DNA of 64,000 nt from Costus lasius (GCA_027563935.2 CM050446.2:26601501-26665500); one strand, 5' to 3'; positions 23,000 to 34,175 are shown, counted from the first letter of the stretch. Notes: generated by a model not told the origin, from the sequence alone. Program-made: numbers and translations.

Positions 23000-24208
23000 A
23001 TGTCATGGCGGAGTCGGTGAATCTGTGCCATAGTAGAGAGTATAATCTTCTATTTTTCCTCCGTCTTAAGAGTGTGTCCACCAAATATATCTAGTTAAAC
23101 AGGTGGTTCCATGTTGTAATGGCCAGTACATGCATACAAAAATAAAAGTTAAAATCATGCAAAGAATACCCAATAATGTTTCTATATTTATCCAAGAGTA
23201 ATATCATGCATTCTTCCTTTAGATTTATATTAACAATTGGAAGAAGACTGAAATTAAGATCAAAAAATTTACGCCTTGGATTGCTCAAAAAGTTTAGAAA
23301 TTTCAGTTTGAATTTTTCACTTACTCAATGTCAATGTGATCAAGAATGTCATGTGTTATCAACTTTTGGGTTGGTTGGATTTAAATCAAATAATATTTTG
23401 GCTACCACATCATCTTTATCCTCTTCATCATCTTTCTCCTCAGTTCTTTCTCTTCAATGGAGTACTTCATCCTAACACTAGCAAATTCATCTCCATCTAT
23501 CTCACTAGTTCTTATTTGAGGATTCTTAAATTCATCATCCTTCTTCTCATAAGACTCAAAAAATTCAAAATTTTCTTTAAAAATGTCCCAAGTATTTGTG
23601 TTGTAATGCACTATGTTATGTGAGAGGGGACTAGATGGCAGGTAAAATGCTAAGGACGAGTTAGAATTTTCAAAATACTGTAAATTTAAAGAAGGAAAAT
23701 CATATTTCATCATTAATTTTTCCAACTCTGAAAAATTCTCAGATTCATCATAGATTTCTTCCTCTATATCATTTTTATCAGTGCCATAATTTATACTATG
23801 AAGTTCCTCACTTTGTTTTCTCATAGCAGCTATAGAATTTTCAAGCATGGCTTCTAAGTTAGATTCTTGAGGTTGACTAAAGTCTGATTGTGGAATAAAT
23901 GTTGGGTCAGTCTGATAAAGATAGTCTTGATAGTTCTCCTAACTTTGATTGTGAGTATTAGGGCATGAGTTAAAGCATGAAGGAGTCCCAAATTGACATT
24001 CAGTATAATGATGCCCATGATATACACAAATATCGCAAATAACATATTTCAACTTAGAATATTGCATTCTTAAATTTTCAGTATGTTGGGTAAAAGAAAT
24101 TACCTTTGCTGAAAGAGATTCTGATACATCCGTGCCATATTCTCTTGTCATTACTAGTGACACATACATCTGATTTGACCATTGACATTGGTTAAACATC
24201 ATATTTTC
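23000..24208 (-). pseudogene. Composite gag-like ORF of Element 4
   Basis: Minus strand from an ATG near 24202 (MMFNQCQWSNQMYV). A CCHC knuckle CDICVYHGHHYTEC follows, then a Ser/Asn/Glu-rich spacer (23402-23848) with KQSEELHSINYGTDK. The segment that in full Athila elements sits just before RT comes next (ILLLDKYRNIIGYSLHDF..FCMH, about 23091-23200), and a tail close to RRLYSLYYGTDSPTPP ends near 23005. Capsid, protease catalytic site and RT are missing. Frameshifts near 23940 and 23020 and an in-frame TAG break it. The same architecture occurs in Elements 8 (34176-35495, intact) and 11 (59139-60438). Function unknown. Confidence 0.7.
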
Positions 24209-24329
24209 AATAAAATTCAGAAATACAAAATATAAAACAGGAAATGCAAAATAAAACTTAAAATATCGAGTCCAGTGATTTATGAGTTCTCCTATTCATA
24301 CATCGTGTTAATCCAAAAAGAGAAAAATA

Positions 24330-24445
24330 AAATAAACTAACTAAAAAAAATTGCAAAAAACAAACAAAACAAGAAAAACAAAAACAAAATAAAAAATAAA
24401 AAACAAAACAGAAATTAAAATAAATAAATAAATAAAATGTCTAGT
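24330..24445 (-). repeat. Low-complexity leader of Element 4
   Basis: A-rich on the + strand (AAACAAAA and AAATAAATAA runs). The matching T-rich leader of Element 11 is at 58910-58985. Confidence 0.7.
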
Positions 24446-25663
24446 CTATAAATTATAGCTTTGAAAGAGATTTTTCCTAAGGTACAGATTACCTCCTCCC
24501 GAAGCGTAATCTGGTATCTATTTATATTAATTCCCTACTCTCGTGACAATTAACATAAATAGACCCATTAAGTTCTATGAAAAACCTTGAAATCCTTCAA
24601 ACAAATCCAAACTACTCCCGTGATTGGATTCGTAGGTTTGAAAAGAATAGATCCGACGTTGCGATTCACCTCCCGGTCCTTCTCGCAATGTCTAAGACAT
24701 AAACATACTTGATCAGAGTAAATTACGGAATAAACACAATTATAATCAAATCAATTCTATAAAAATCATGACAAAGATTTAAAACAAAAGATTTAATCCA
24801 TAAATCGCAATGGGCTACACCCCTAATTCTGAAAAATAGGTTTACTCGCTCATGTTCATAACAAACAGCATGTTCATCAATGAAAATCACATGAAAACCT
24901 TAGAAGAATACAAAAAATCGCTAGACAATAAATTAGAAAAGCTTCCCCTCGATCTGGAGATGAAGATGAAGCGTCCAATTCTTCCTTTGCACGACTTTCC
25001 TAATCAAATTCCACCCAAAAGTTGATTTTCGCTGCCACCACTGCCTCTGTTCCTTTTCATCCGTAGAAGACGCCGAAACTCTTCCAAAATCCTTCCTTTT
25101 ATAGTCTAATCAGTATAGAACCCACCTAGGAAGGTTTCTAGAGAGTTTGGTTCAATTCTGGTTCGATTTGAAGTCGAATCGAGTGAGAAACCTAAGGGGG
25201 CGAAAACTTTCACCGCCTGTAATATGTTTATGGCTGAGGCCGTAATTCTCTCTGTGTCTACAGCTCCTTGTACACAGAAAGTTTCACGGACCGTGAAGGA
25301 TTCACGGCTTCACCCGTGAAAGTTTCTGTGGACTTCTATACTTAGCCGTTTTTCGCCCGTTCGAACGCCAAAATTACGGCCGACCCAATAATTATGGCCA
25401 AGTCCGTGAAAGTTGCGTTCTTCACTATCTTCGCTCCAAATTTGATGTGCGAGCTCGTAATCTCCTCGGGAATCATGCTATGACTTTAAAACTCATAAAA
25501 TCCATCATTTTTATGCTATTTTACTTACATTTTCAATAAAACTAAGAAAAGTGAAGATTCTATGCCAAGTGAAAAAATACCAAAATTAGTATAAAATCAT
25601 GTAATTAAGCCCAAAATATCATATAAAATATAGGCAAAAACATGATGCAAATGCAACTCATCA
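24446..25663 (-). repeat. 5' LTR of Element 4, lacking its end and the primer site
   Basis: Aligns with 20318-21532 of the other LTR. About 265 bp at its downstream end, the primer-binding site and ~25 bp of leader are deleted; the sequence passes straight from LTR to TTATAGACTAGACATTT (minus strand), which in Element 11 lies after the primer site. Without a primer site this copy could not start reverse transcription. Confidence 0.8.
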
Positions 25664-25934
25664 TATCCATGAACACATTCATCCAGGACATCTCGGGAGT
25701 AGGTAACAGTTGTAACAACCCTACCTCTAGTCTTTGATCTATCTTGCCCTACTAGCAAATCAGGCAAGTGCTGACATACATCCCAATGTTTGTGCGCATA
25801 TGAGGCCAATAGCACGGTTGTGCTAATAGGGCAAATATCCCCTTTTGCACTGGATGCCTTGCCCAAGGGGTACTATGGAGCTCTCGATGCAATTCGCCCG
25901 TCGATGAGACTAGTGGCCTATCGCCTCTGGCCAA
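25664..25934 (-). pseudogene. Element 3 integrase, HHCC zinc-binding domain
   Basis: Minus-strand reading gives ELHSTPWARHPVQKGIFALL, then QPCYWPHMRTNIGMYVSTC and LIC. This is the His-His-Cys-Cys arrangement of the retroviral-type integrase N-terminal domain, which positions the cDNA end. After it the frame reads on to WMNVFMD at the junction with Element 4 (25663/25664). The catalytic core continues at 20052 on the other side of that insertion. Single-base changes elsewhere have broken the frame. Confidence 0.85.
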
Positions 25935-26039
25935 TATAATATCACTGGACCTAGATAATATCGTCGGATCATGCTCGACCTAATCTATTGAACGAGATTT
26001 TAATACTTCCCATCAAAATCAGAGGCTATCTTTGTTCTG

Positions 26040-26520
26040 TATAACAAATCCCTTCTAACTCTGGATAGGGTACAACACACAAGGGCATTAATTTTACTAA
26101 ACATGTCTGGAACCACATCGTCTTTACGTAATTTAAGTCCCCCCTAGAACTGGAATTATCCCAAGAATTCTAGCCACGTGTCTATTTTGCTAACAACTTC
26201 TTTTAGGAGGTAAAGTAAATATTCACAATATTATCGGTTTTTACCACTAAGGCACCTCGAGAAGGTACACTCTCCGAGTCTAGAGATAGTGGACTCTTAC
26301 CACCTTTTCCTTCTTGTGGTCTGAATATCATTGCTTAGTCCAATTAAACTTTCAACTCTCAAAAGCTATAATATGCCCATCCTGAAAAAGGAAGCTACCA
26401 ATAGCTTGGTCCAAAGCATCAGTGTGAACCTCGAAAGGCATACTGAAGTCAGGTAACTTCATGATAGGTTCAAAGGCGATGTGGTCCTTCGACTCCTAGA
26501 AGGCCGACTGAAACCGATCA
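26040..26520 (-). pseudogene. Element 3 RNase H
   Basis: Minus strand: HDRFQSAF, then IMKLPDFSMPFEVHTDALD with the first catalytic Asp, QAIGSFLFQDGHIIAFES, and a weak DHKKEKVV block. It follows the RT thumb directly, as expected. Stops interrupt at least twice, and the part between ~26250 and 26040 is too degenerate to follow. The domain would remove RNA from the hybrid during reverse transcription. Confidence 0.75.
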
Positions 26521-26528
26521 TGCCACTC

Positions 26529-27445
26529 TCATTTTAAGTTCTTTTTTAGCAAATTACTAAGGGGTGAGGCTATTCCCAAACAGCCTGTGAAGTTCATCAC
26601 TCTGAGAAAACTCCATATTAGGTTTGATTTGAGGGGGCGTACCATTACGCAATGGCTTAGACCTTTGCTTGGTCCATGCACACTTGTCTGTGGCCCACCA
26701 CATGACCATGGAAAAAATATTTTATCCACCACAAATGAGCATTTCTCTAACTTCAAATAGAGTTAGTTTTTCCCTCAACACTAGCCTTAGATGGCTTAGG
26801 TATTCCTCACGCTTCAGAAGAATACCATGATATTGTCCAAGGATATATAACTATGAAATCATTTAAGAAAGGGGCCAACACTTGGTTCATTAGATGACAA
26901 AGCGTAGTATAGGCCTTGGTAAGTTCAAAGGCATCACTAAGAACTCAAGGACTCATATTGGGTTACACATATGGTTTTCCTTTTATTGCCCTCAGTGAAA
27001 CGAATTTGCAAATAACTTGCCCTCATGTTTAACATTGAGAAAACCTATGATTTCCCAAGTCGATCTATAAGATTAGGGAAAAGCAGAATAAGATAGCAGT
27101 CCCTCACCGTTATCTTATTCAAGGCTCTATTGTCCACACGGAATCTTAACGAATTGTCCTTCTTCTTTTGGAAGAGGATCGGGGCTCCATTAGGTGATAC
27201 CATAGGTCAAATAAACCCTGCTTCTAGCAATTCGTCCAATTGCTTACAAAGGTCAGCCAACACCATTGGAGAAAAATGGTATGGAGCCTTAGAGGAAGGA
27301 GTAGATCTTGTCACAGGCTCATTTTAGTGATTGATCCCTCTCCTAAGGGGAAGGTGTCTGGGAAGCTCTGAGGGCATTACGTCGGAGTACTCTTCCAATA
27401 ATTCCTTCACAATTGAGGGGGTTTCTCCATCTCAAGGAGAGTCGT
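26529..27445 (-). pseudogene. Element 3 reverse transcriptase
   Basis: Minus strand from about 27445: a leader to RT (KELLEEYSDVMPSELP), fingers (PNGAPILFQKKKDNSLRF, RALNKITVRDCY), palm (MLNMRASYLQIR, where Asp is changed to Asn), KRKTICVTQYESL, a degraded catalytic region around VIYLGQYHGIL in place of the usual YxDD, and the thumb (KLEKCSFVVDKIFF, FLRVMNFTGCLGIASPLSNL). Loss of the palm aspartates and many stops show an old inactive copy. The YSDVMPSELP leader is common to plant Ty3/gypsy pol. Confidence 0.8.
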
Positions 27446-27449
27446 CAGC

Positions 27450-28056
27450 CCAAATAACCATAATAGTTGGCTCTCTATAGCACAACCCTACCACTAGGGT
27501 GTTGCTGACAAATGAACCCCTCTGCCATGTCGTCAATCTATAGCATCACCAGGGCATACCGCTGGATATAGTCCCGTATGTCCCCAGTGTGCTATAGTCA
27601 TTTCAGGGCATCACATGTCGCCCACGATGAGTTCCTTGATAGGAACTAATCTTTTATCTCATTTTTCAGCTCTTCCACGAGAGCTTATGGGTCGGATCAG
27701 ACCCCAAAATGCTATGTGTGGCATAAGTCTCCGGAAAGATATGCGATACAAGCATGTGTGCTTGCTTCTCAGTAGGAACCTAGGTATTCTGGAAATACAA
27801 TTCCATATCTCATAGGAAGCTCTCAACTTTCTCGGCACAACAAACCCCTGAAAAGGGTGCTAGCTCATGAGTGCGCCATCGCACGATAGTCACATGGCCA
27901 CTCTAGGCCTAAGCTTGTGCCATAGTTGCGACACACATCAGGAGGAGCACCTCCATCATGCATATCTATAGTTCTCCTGCTTGGTGCTCCACCAGGATCT
28001 CCAACAACGTCCTCTAGGATAGCAATGTACTTGTTGTTGGTGTGCCCCATGTTCAC
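27450..28056 (-). pseudogene. Element 3 gag, degenerate
   Basis: Minus strand, starting near an ATG at 28056 (MNMGHTNNKYIAILED), about 65 bp after the primer site. Capsid-like pieces follow in shifting frames: ESWELPMRYGI-like, THACIAYLSGD.CHT.HFGV, LVEELKNEIKD.FLSRNSSW and LQHTGDIRDYIQRY. These match the usual Retrotrans_gag pattern. No CCHC knuckle and no protease can be seen before RT starts at about 27445, so part of the gene has been deleted. I assign it from position plus these blocks. Confidence 0.65.
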
Positions 28057-28120
28057 TGGAGGGTTCAGTTGGCTTATAAAGTACCGCTACAACCACAAGT
28101 ACAACTTGTAATGCACAAAA

Positions 28121-28223
28121 CCTAGCCTCTGATACTAGTCTGTCATACTTAGAATTAGTGCTAATATTTTTCTTTCTTTTTTTTCCACTAAAAAGGAGAG
28201 CCACGTAGGACTTCGTAAGAAAA
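28121..28223 (-). repeat. Element 3 primer site and 5' LTR end fragment
   Basis: On the minus strand TAGTATCAGAGGCTAGG (28121-28137) resembles the initiator Met-tRNA primer site. The LTR would end in ...ATGACA at 28141. Only about 80 bp of LTR are left before integrase sequence of Element 5 starts on the + strand. Confidence 0.5.
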
Positions 28224-28224
28224 T

Positions 28225-28611
28225 TGTCCCACGTAGGGTACAAAATAGCACATGCACATCTCTTTGTCAAAGAGAATTTTTGCCTTTATGGTCGCCCGTT
28301 AACCATCATCTCTGACTGCGACACCCGGTTCGTAGGTCACTTCTGGAAGTCCCTATGGTCCATCCTCGGTACCACCCTCAAATTCTTGTCTGTGTACCAT
28401 CTGTAAACCGATGGTCGATCGGAGGTGGGGACTCGTAGTCTAGGGAACCTACTTCGCTACTTGGCCGGTGACTTTCCACGTAGCTATGCTGACCATCTCC
28501 TCATTGCAGAGTTTGTGTACAATAGTGCCTTCAACCAATCCACTAGTTTGAGTCCTTTCCAAACTCTACTCGGGTACCAACTGCATAAGCCTATAGACAT
28601 GCATGACATCC
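28225..28611 (+). pseudogene. Element 5 integrase core, first part
   Basis: Plus-strand reading gives HLFVKENFCLYGRPLTIIS, then a catalytic Asp region DCDTRFVGHFWKSLW, a stop at 28404-28406, and TDGRSEVGTRSLGNLLRYL with the catalytic Glu. FVYNSAFNQSTSLSPFQ follows. This is the second half of a Ty3/gypsy integrase core; the first catalytic Asp and everything upstream are missing at the junction with Element 3. The gene continues at 32051 after the hAT element. It is close in motif to Element 2 integrase but not the same family. Confidence 0.85.
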
Positions 28612-28742
28612 CAAACCACTAGGAGTGGCAACAGGTCAAGTGCCCGTCTTTTCCATTACTACCAAAACCAGACCCGACTAACACTACCTAGTACCCGAAC
28701 CTAGGTTGGGTACCATATTATAGGACCCAACCCAGAGTCGGG

Positions 28743-30263
28743 TGATGCCTTGCATTTTGATAGTGATTTTTAGTATTATTTTATCTCAAAACAAGGCCAA
28801 TTTTGATATTTCTATGTCCCATATAGGCTATTTACTTGTTTGCTTCAGAATCTTTACTTTTTCTTGTCTTTGTGCTATTTCAAGTAAAATCACTCATTTT
28901 TGGAACTTTTTGAAGATTTAAAAGTCATGGAGTGATTTTTGATGAAGAGACAAGTCTTCACAGCAAATTTGGGATCGATTGAAGCTTTAATTGAGAATCA
29001 CGGCTAGCCCAAGATTTCAGAGTTCAGCCGTGATTCATAGAAAGTTCTGAAATTTCATAGAATACTTCACGGCCAGCCCATGACAAAAATATTTGGCTGT
29101 GATTTCACCAAAGATAACTTTTCCCAAAAATGAACAGTACAACTTTACGTCCAACCCAAGACGAAAATCTTTGGCCGTGATTCTTATTTCTCAGATCTAC
29201 ACAGTACACATCACAGCTTGCTCGTGATTCTGGTGTTCACCCCGTGATCGCTGCTATCTCTTAGAATTCCTTCCGTTTTTCATTCGATTGAAGGCCTAGA
29301 AAAATTCCAAAAAAAATAAGGAAAAATATGTTTTAGGTAGCCAAGAGGGAGGTAAATCGATAGGGCATAAAAGCCCTCTTTTCATGATCTAAACGGATGG
29401 AAATCATTCGATGAAAGGGACTAGGGCGAAAGTTCAGGCGAAACTCTTCTATGAGTAATTTTGAGGCGATTTCAAGGTGGATCTTCACCAACCCATGGGG
29501 ATACGTTCGAAATCTCTTCTCCTTCCTTCTTTTAGTGTCTGCTTATAATTTTCTTGGCTTATTGGAGAGATCTGTGCAGATTTGTATGACTTTTGTAGCA
29601 TAAACCTATTATCGGGACTTGGTTGAAATCCGTTGACATTATCTATCATGTGATCTGAACTTATTTTGTTATTTTGGGTTTTATATGAGCATATTTAACT
29701 TAGTTGTGCTTATTTCATGATATTACTTTGGCCAAGTAGTGTTGTGTGCTAGTTAACGCGATCCTGACTGCAAGGAGGATCGTGTTGGTAGATCCACTAA
29801 GTAAAACTTGTGAACCTCTTACACGAAGGTAGTTAGGGTTCATTTGAGGGTACCATAGTCTTTCATAGAACGCAATGGAATTACTTAAAATGATAAGCCA
29901 CGAGAGTAGGAGATCGCTTTAAGTAAGTATCAGGTTGTATCGACTAAAAGGTTGCAACCTGTACTATAGGAAAGATTCCTTATGCAATATTATAAACTTA
30001 TATAACAGGTAAGCTCTAGTTTAGATAGACATGTCAATGTGGTGAATACCAAAGTTCTAATGTCTCTCCAATTGACACCTTCCGTGTAGTTGTAATTGAT
30101 TCCCTATTTTCACTTTACTTGAAGTTAGTTAAACTGTTTCCGAAACCCTATTTGAATTGTTTAGCTTCTAAAACTCAGATTTCTTAGTAATTAACCTTCC
30201 TCTCTGTGGGACTGACATCTTATATATTACTACGGCAATACCGTGCACTTGCGGTAAGTGTCA
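28743..30263 (+). mobile_element. Element 7: solo LTR inside the hAT element
   Basis: Starts TGATGCCTTGC and ends AGTGTCA, 1521 bp. Flanks TCGGG (28738-28742) and CCGGG (30264-30268) match at four of five bases. LTR-like features include a terminal GTGCACTTGCGG block, as in the Athila-type LTRs of this window, and a motif cluster at 28990-29260 (ATCACGG...CCGTGAT type). No internal sequence is left, so it arose by LTR-LTR recombination. Confidence 0.8.
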
Positions 30264-30268
30264 CCGGG

Positions 30269-31890
30269 TACTTAAACGGGTACCCGATTACATAAATTTA
30301 ATAATTAAAATGTATATTTGAACGGGTACCCGCTTGTTAAATGGGCTTTCGTGGGTATCCGATCCCAATGGCAATGGGTACCCGACTCAAATACATAAAA
30401 ATAAATAATTAAAATTTATATTTAAATGGGTTTCTGTGGGTACCCATCAATGACAATAGGTACCCGACCCGAGTGTTTATAAAATAGATAATTCATGACA
30501 TGCAAGGTCCAAGTAAAAGAACAAAATTTCAATATAATATGAAACAAACTATTACTGCGGCGAAAGGAGAAAAGAAATTAAACAATACACGTCAAAGCAA
30601 ATAATGCAAAATTGAGAGTACATATTACTTATCAGAAAAGAATGAAGACATACATGTTGTTGTAGAAATTGTCTCCACTTGTACTCATCTATCATAAAGA
30701 AAAAGGCTTAAATTTAGAGAAAAAAATCAGTGCCAGAAATGAAGATCATAAGGTTGCAGGAGACGCTAAAAGATTCAAATGGATGGCAGAATGGACGTTA
30801 AAAAGTAAAAATTGTGTTCTTGAAGAACTCTGTAGATGGCCATTGGATACATGCTTGTGTTATCAAGAGCTTCACACGTTTCATGGTTTGAGCAGCATGG
30901 AGATGCTAAAAGAAGTCTGTATATGGCCATTGGATACATGTTTGAGCAGCATGGATTTGTGGTCACTAACAATCATCCTTGAGTTACCAAGAGCTTCACA
31001 TGGATGGAAAGATGGTCGGGATTAATAGGTTTTAACCATAAAACATAGAATTGATCGCTGAAAGAGTAAAATGTCTAGACACACAATCACCAAATTAAAT
31101 TAGTAAGGTCAAAAATAGGAAATTAAATGCTGACTTACAATCATTTCATTTGAAATTACTTCTAAAGGAGTTGAGTCAAGGAGTAAATGTGCTGACTACT
31201 GAGCCTTCGTCAGGTTTACCATCTAGATCTCCCTACAAACAGAAAAGGATCTCCACTTGCACTCATCTATCACAAATTCACATATTGCTGACTATAAAAT
31301 TAAGGCGTTACCACTGTACGACACCGATGAATCACGTTGGAGGTTTGGAGGCTGGAGCGGCTGGCTATCAGTGATGGAGACGACTGAGCCACTGAGAAGG
31401 TTGGAGCGACTGGAGTGGCTGGCGTGGATGGAGTCCTGGAGCAACTAGCGACCTGTGCTGGTGCCTGGAGAGGAGGTAGGAGTGGCTGGCACGGCTGGTT
31501 CGACTAAAGATGCTAGCAAGGCAGTTGAGGTCGCGAGGCTGGTCGCTGGTGAGAGGCAAGGCGGCTGGCGGGTACTTCACTAGAGGCTAGGGTTGTGTGA
31601 TCGTGTCTGCGTGAAGTCGGGACTCGGGAGGGGAGGGGAGGCAGTCGAGGATGGTTGCTGGCTATTGGCCACTAGACGCTGGTGAATTGCGAGACAATTC
31701 CACTGGCGAGGCGGTGTCTTCACTCACAGGGGAGGCTCTCCACTCGCGTCATCGACTTCACTTGGTTACATTAGAGAATAGGGGCATTAGGGCAACGGGG
31801 ATGATTTGAGTACCCGTTTAATTGGACCAAGTTTCATCAGACCAAATGTAATGAAAATATAAAATAATTTATAAATCATATAACTAATAT
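30269..31890. other. Interior of the hAT element
   Basis: Palindromic subterminal repeats to ~30480. Then DNA with two copies of GGCCATTGGATACATG (near 30838 and 30924) and two copies of a CTCCACTTG.ACTCATCTATCA block (near 30672 and 31248). A GC-rich stretch at 31330-31780 is full of GCTGG/CTGGAG repeats. The longest frame (30669-31025) resembles nothing I know. Confidence 0.6.
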
Positions 31891-32050
31891 AACCGGGTTC
31901 GGGTTTCAGGTACCCGGGGTCTTAAACCCGAACCCGACACGGGTAATATACCTAAAACACATATCCGTCCCATCAAGATAAACGAGTACCTAAACCCGAC
32001 TTAAACGGGTCGGGTACTCGTTGGGTGGGATTGCCACCCCTACAAACCAC

Positions 32051-32380
32051 CATTCCCTCCATGAGTCTACACATTCATTTGCATCGCACATTTCAGGTTT
32101 ACACCTTGAGATTCATCATCGGATCTATTTGAGCAACACCTGGTATGAAGTTGAGGCCAACGAGCATCGTAGGCCACATCATTTTGAAGTGGGAGAGCAG
32201 GTGATGGTGCACATCCACCCGGAGTAGTTGCAGTAAAGAGCCAATTGGAAGCTGCAAGCACGCTGCGATGGGCCCTACACGATTTTGCGAAGGGTTGGTG
32301 CCAATGCTTATGTCCTCAGCCTGCTGGAGGACTCCTTGATCAGCACAATCTTCAACGTCGCTGATCTCCTACCTTACCAC
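32051..32380 (+). pseudogene. Element 5 integrase, C-terminal domain
   Basis: Continues the integrase of 28225-28611 after the hAT insertion. Pieces seen are a His-rich linker (HLEIHHRIYLSNTWYEVEAN), HRRPHHFEVGEQVMVHIHPE, then after a stop at 32225-32227 the GPY/F-like module (GPYTILRRVGANAYVLSL). It ends at FNVADLLPYH, where Element 8 is inserted. The reading resumes in the same frame at 39047. Confidence 0.85.
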
Positions 32381-33861
32381 TGATGACACCAAAATTCATA
32401 GTATATTTTGTGTCATTTCATGTGTCTTTTTGTGTCATATTTATGCTCTTTTGCTTGTTTTTAAGCCTTATTTGTCAAATATTACAGAATCTACACCATT
32501 TCTTGTTTTTGATCATTTTCAGGTTAAAAGTGCTATATTTTGATAGATTTTGGAAGATTTGAGCATACCAATGGATTCCAGATGTCGAAACGAAGCTACC
32601 CATCAATTTTCACTAAATTTGGAGCTAATTTACAAAAATATGGCACTACCGTATTTTTGGAAGCAACTCTCACGGTACCATATTTCTCAGCAGACATTCT
32701 TTGGAAAAATATGACACTACCGTATTTTCTCAGCAGATATTCTTTGTCCTCGCGCCGAGAGGCGTAGAGGACATCTCAGACCGTGATTTTTACACCGAAG
32801 CTTTGTCTGGAGTAGGAGAGCACGCCCCAGAAGTTTCATAGCGTTTGGAGTCCGATCGAGGGAGAAATCATCAAAATAGTGGTGACAGCACTGTTCACAA
32901 GCGAAATTACGGGTTGTATTTCAATTACAACCCTGTTTTGTAATTTTTCTTCCCTTTTTTTCGCTTTCTAATCCTCTGAAATTATGGTTTGTTATAATCC
33001 TTTCACCATGAAAGCTTAGATCTTCTTTTGGGACATGGGGTGTAATCCCCTTAGTTTGTTAATGACTAGAAAACATTGATTTTTGTCAAGTTTAATTTTA
33101 ATATGATAATTTTACTTTTGTGATTGATAGTTCTTTGATTCTCCTTTGTGTCTTAAATATCAGCATGTTTTAGAGTTTTGCGAAATAGACCAAGAGGTTG
33201 ATCGTTTGAAATTCGGAACCCTAGGAATCGTTGAGTTTGGAACTATCGTGAGAGATTAGGTAGTTTTTTCGAACTCTGATCTTTAGTGATTTTATTGCCA
33301 TGTTGAGTTTTTGATACTTTGGATTGAGTTATTGTATTAGACTTGATTTGATCTTGCACGAGAGTGAGGATCGAGTCGTCGGAAAACCATAAGTAAAACC
33401 TATGTTGAGTTTCAGGATGCACGAGAGTGATCCTTGAGATTCCACTTGAGATGATTGACTTAGAATTCGGATGCACGAGAGTGATCCTTGAGTTCTTTGT
33501 TCAATAATTCACTTATCTTTAGCATTGAGAATAGATCTTGCACGAGAGTGAGGATCGGTTATCTGCATGATTGTCTGCATGAGAGTGAGACAATACCTTT
33601 ATGAAGTGAATTAGGTCTTTATCATAATAGAATTAAACTGACAACCTTTATTTCCTTCTAGTCATTAGAATTAAGGTGGATGAAACCCTAGTCCCAATTT
33701 CTCTCTGATTATCTTTTTCGTGTGTTCTCCATCATTGCTTTTCATCATATTCGGTTTGCTTAGCTAGTGAGAATACAATTATTTGGTACTTAACAATAAG
33801 GTCTCTGTGGTTCGATATCTATTTTATTACTTCGAGTATCCGTGCACTTGCGGACACAACA
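32381..33861 (+). repeat. 5' LTR of Element 8, with a ~430-bp deletion
   Basis: 1481 bp against 1912 bp for the 3' LTR. The missing part (matching about 37490-37920) is most of the palindromic motif array; a remnant stays at 32636-32740. A strong hairpin with GTCCTC/GAGGAC arms is kept at 32746-32772. Confidence 0.92.
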
Positions 33862-33867
33862 AGTTTT

Positions 33868-33885
33868 TGGCGCCGTTGCCGGGGA
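33868..33885 (+). other. Primer-binding site of Element 8 (Athila type)
   Basis: TGGCGCCGTTGCCGGGGA, six bases after the 5' LTR. This is the site usual for Athila elements, thought to pair with Asp-tRNA. The leader that follows (to ~33945) is shared with Elements 9 and 10. Confidence 0.9.
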
Positions 33886-34175
33886 CCTTAGTTTTGTTAA
33901 TATCAAAATAGTTGTTAGTATTGCTAGACTAAGTTTTATTTATTTTAGATTTAACTTTGTTTTTTGTTTTTGCAGGTTTTGGATTTTCACAGTTGTGACA
34001 GAGCTGTGATATCTAAAATTTTGTGAATTTGCTTGTGTTTTAGATTTTCTATTTTTTATATATTCTGAAAAAAAAATCTTATTGATTGGTGTTGGATAAT
34101 CTTTCTGTTATTGATAGATTTGAAAATATGTCTTTTAATCACAACTCCTAGGCAACTGAAAGAGGTGAGGTATAC

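Larger units (their letters stand above)
20053..25663 (-). mobile_element. Element 4: non-autonomous Athila-like element inserted in Element 3 integrase
   Basis: 3' LTR 20053-21532, 5' LTR 24446-25663 (truncated). The interior holds only a decayed composite gag-like ORF and noncoding DNA. RT, RNase H, integrase and the third ORF are absent. The flanks on the + strand are AGTCC and TATCC, only three of five bases alike, so the TSD has decayed. Joining the flanks restores the host integrase reading. It belongs to the same family as Elements 1 and 11. Confidence 0.85.
19200..28223 (-). mobile_element. Element 3: old Ty3/gypsy remnant, minus strand
   Basis: Reading right to left on the minus strand: an LTR end fragment, a Met-tRNA-like primer site, gag, RT, RNase H, integrase HHCC, [Element 4 insertion], then integrase core and C-terminus. 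Stops and frameshifts occur throughout, so this is an old copy. Protease is missing or unrecognisable between gag and RT. No 3' LTR was identified below 19200; the minisatellites at 8770-18785 could be its 3' region (inference). Confidence 0.75.
28620..32042. mobile_element. Element 6: non-autonomous hAT element
   Basis: Ends TAGGAGTGGCAAC and ATTGCCACCCCTA form terminal inverted repeats typical of plant hAT elements. A perfect 8-bp TSD CAAACCAC flanks it (28612-28619 and 32043-32050). Both subterminal regions are rich in GGGTACCCG-like palindromes (28680-28742, 30264-30480, 31890-32030). No transposase ORF. Without the solo LTR inside it, the element is about 1.9 kb. It splits the integrase of Element 5. 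Confidence 0.9.

Noticed and set aside
30669..31025. 118-codon frame in the hAT interior as a possible transposase
   Set aside because: No hAT dimerisation motif or zinc finger; it contains an internal duplication and is far too short.
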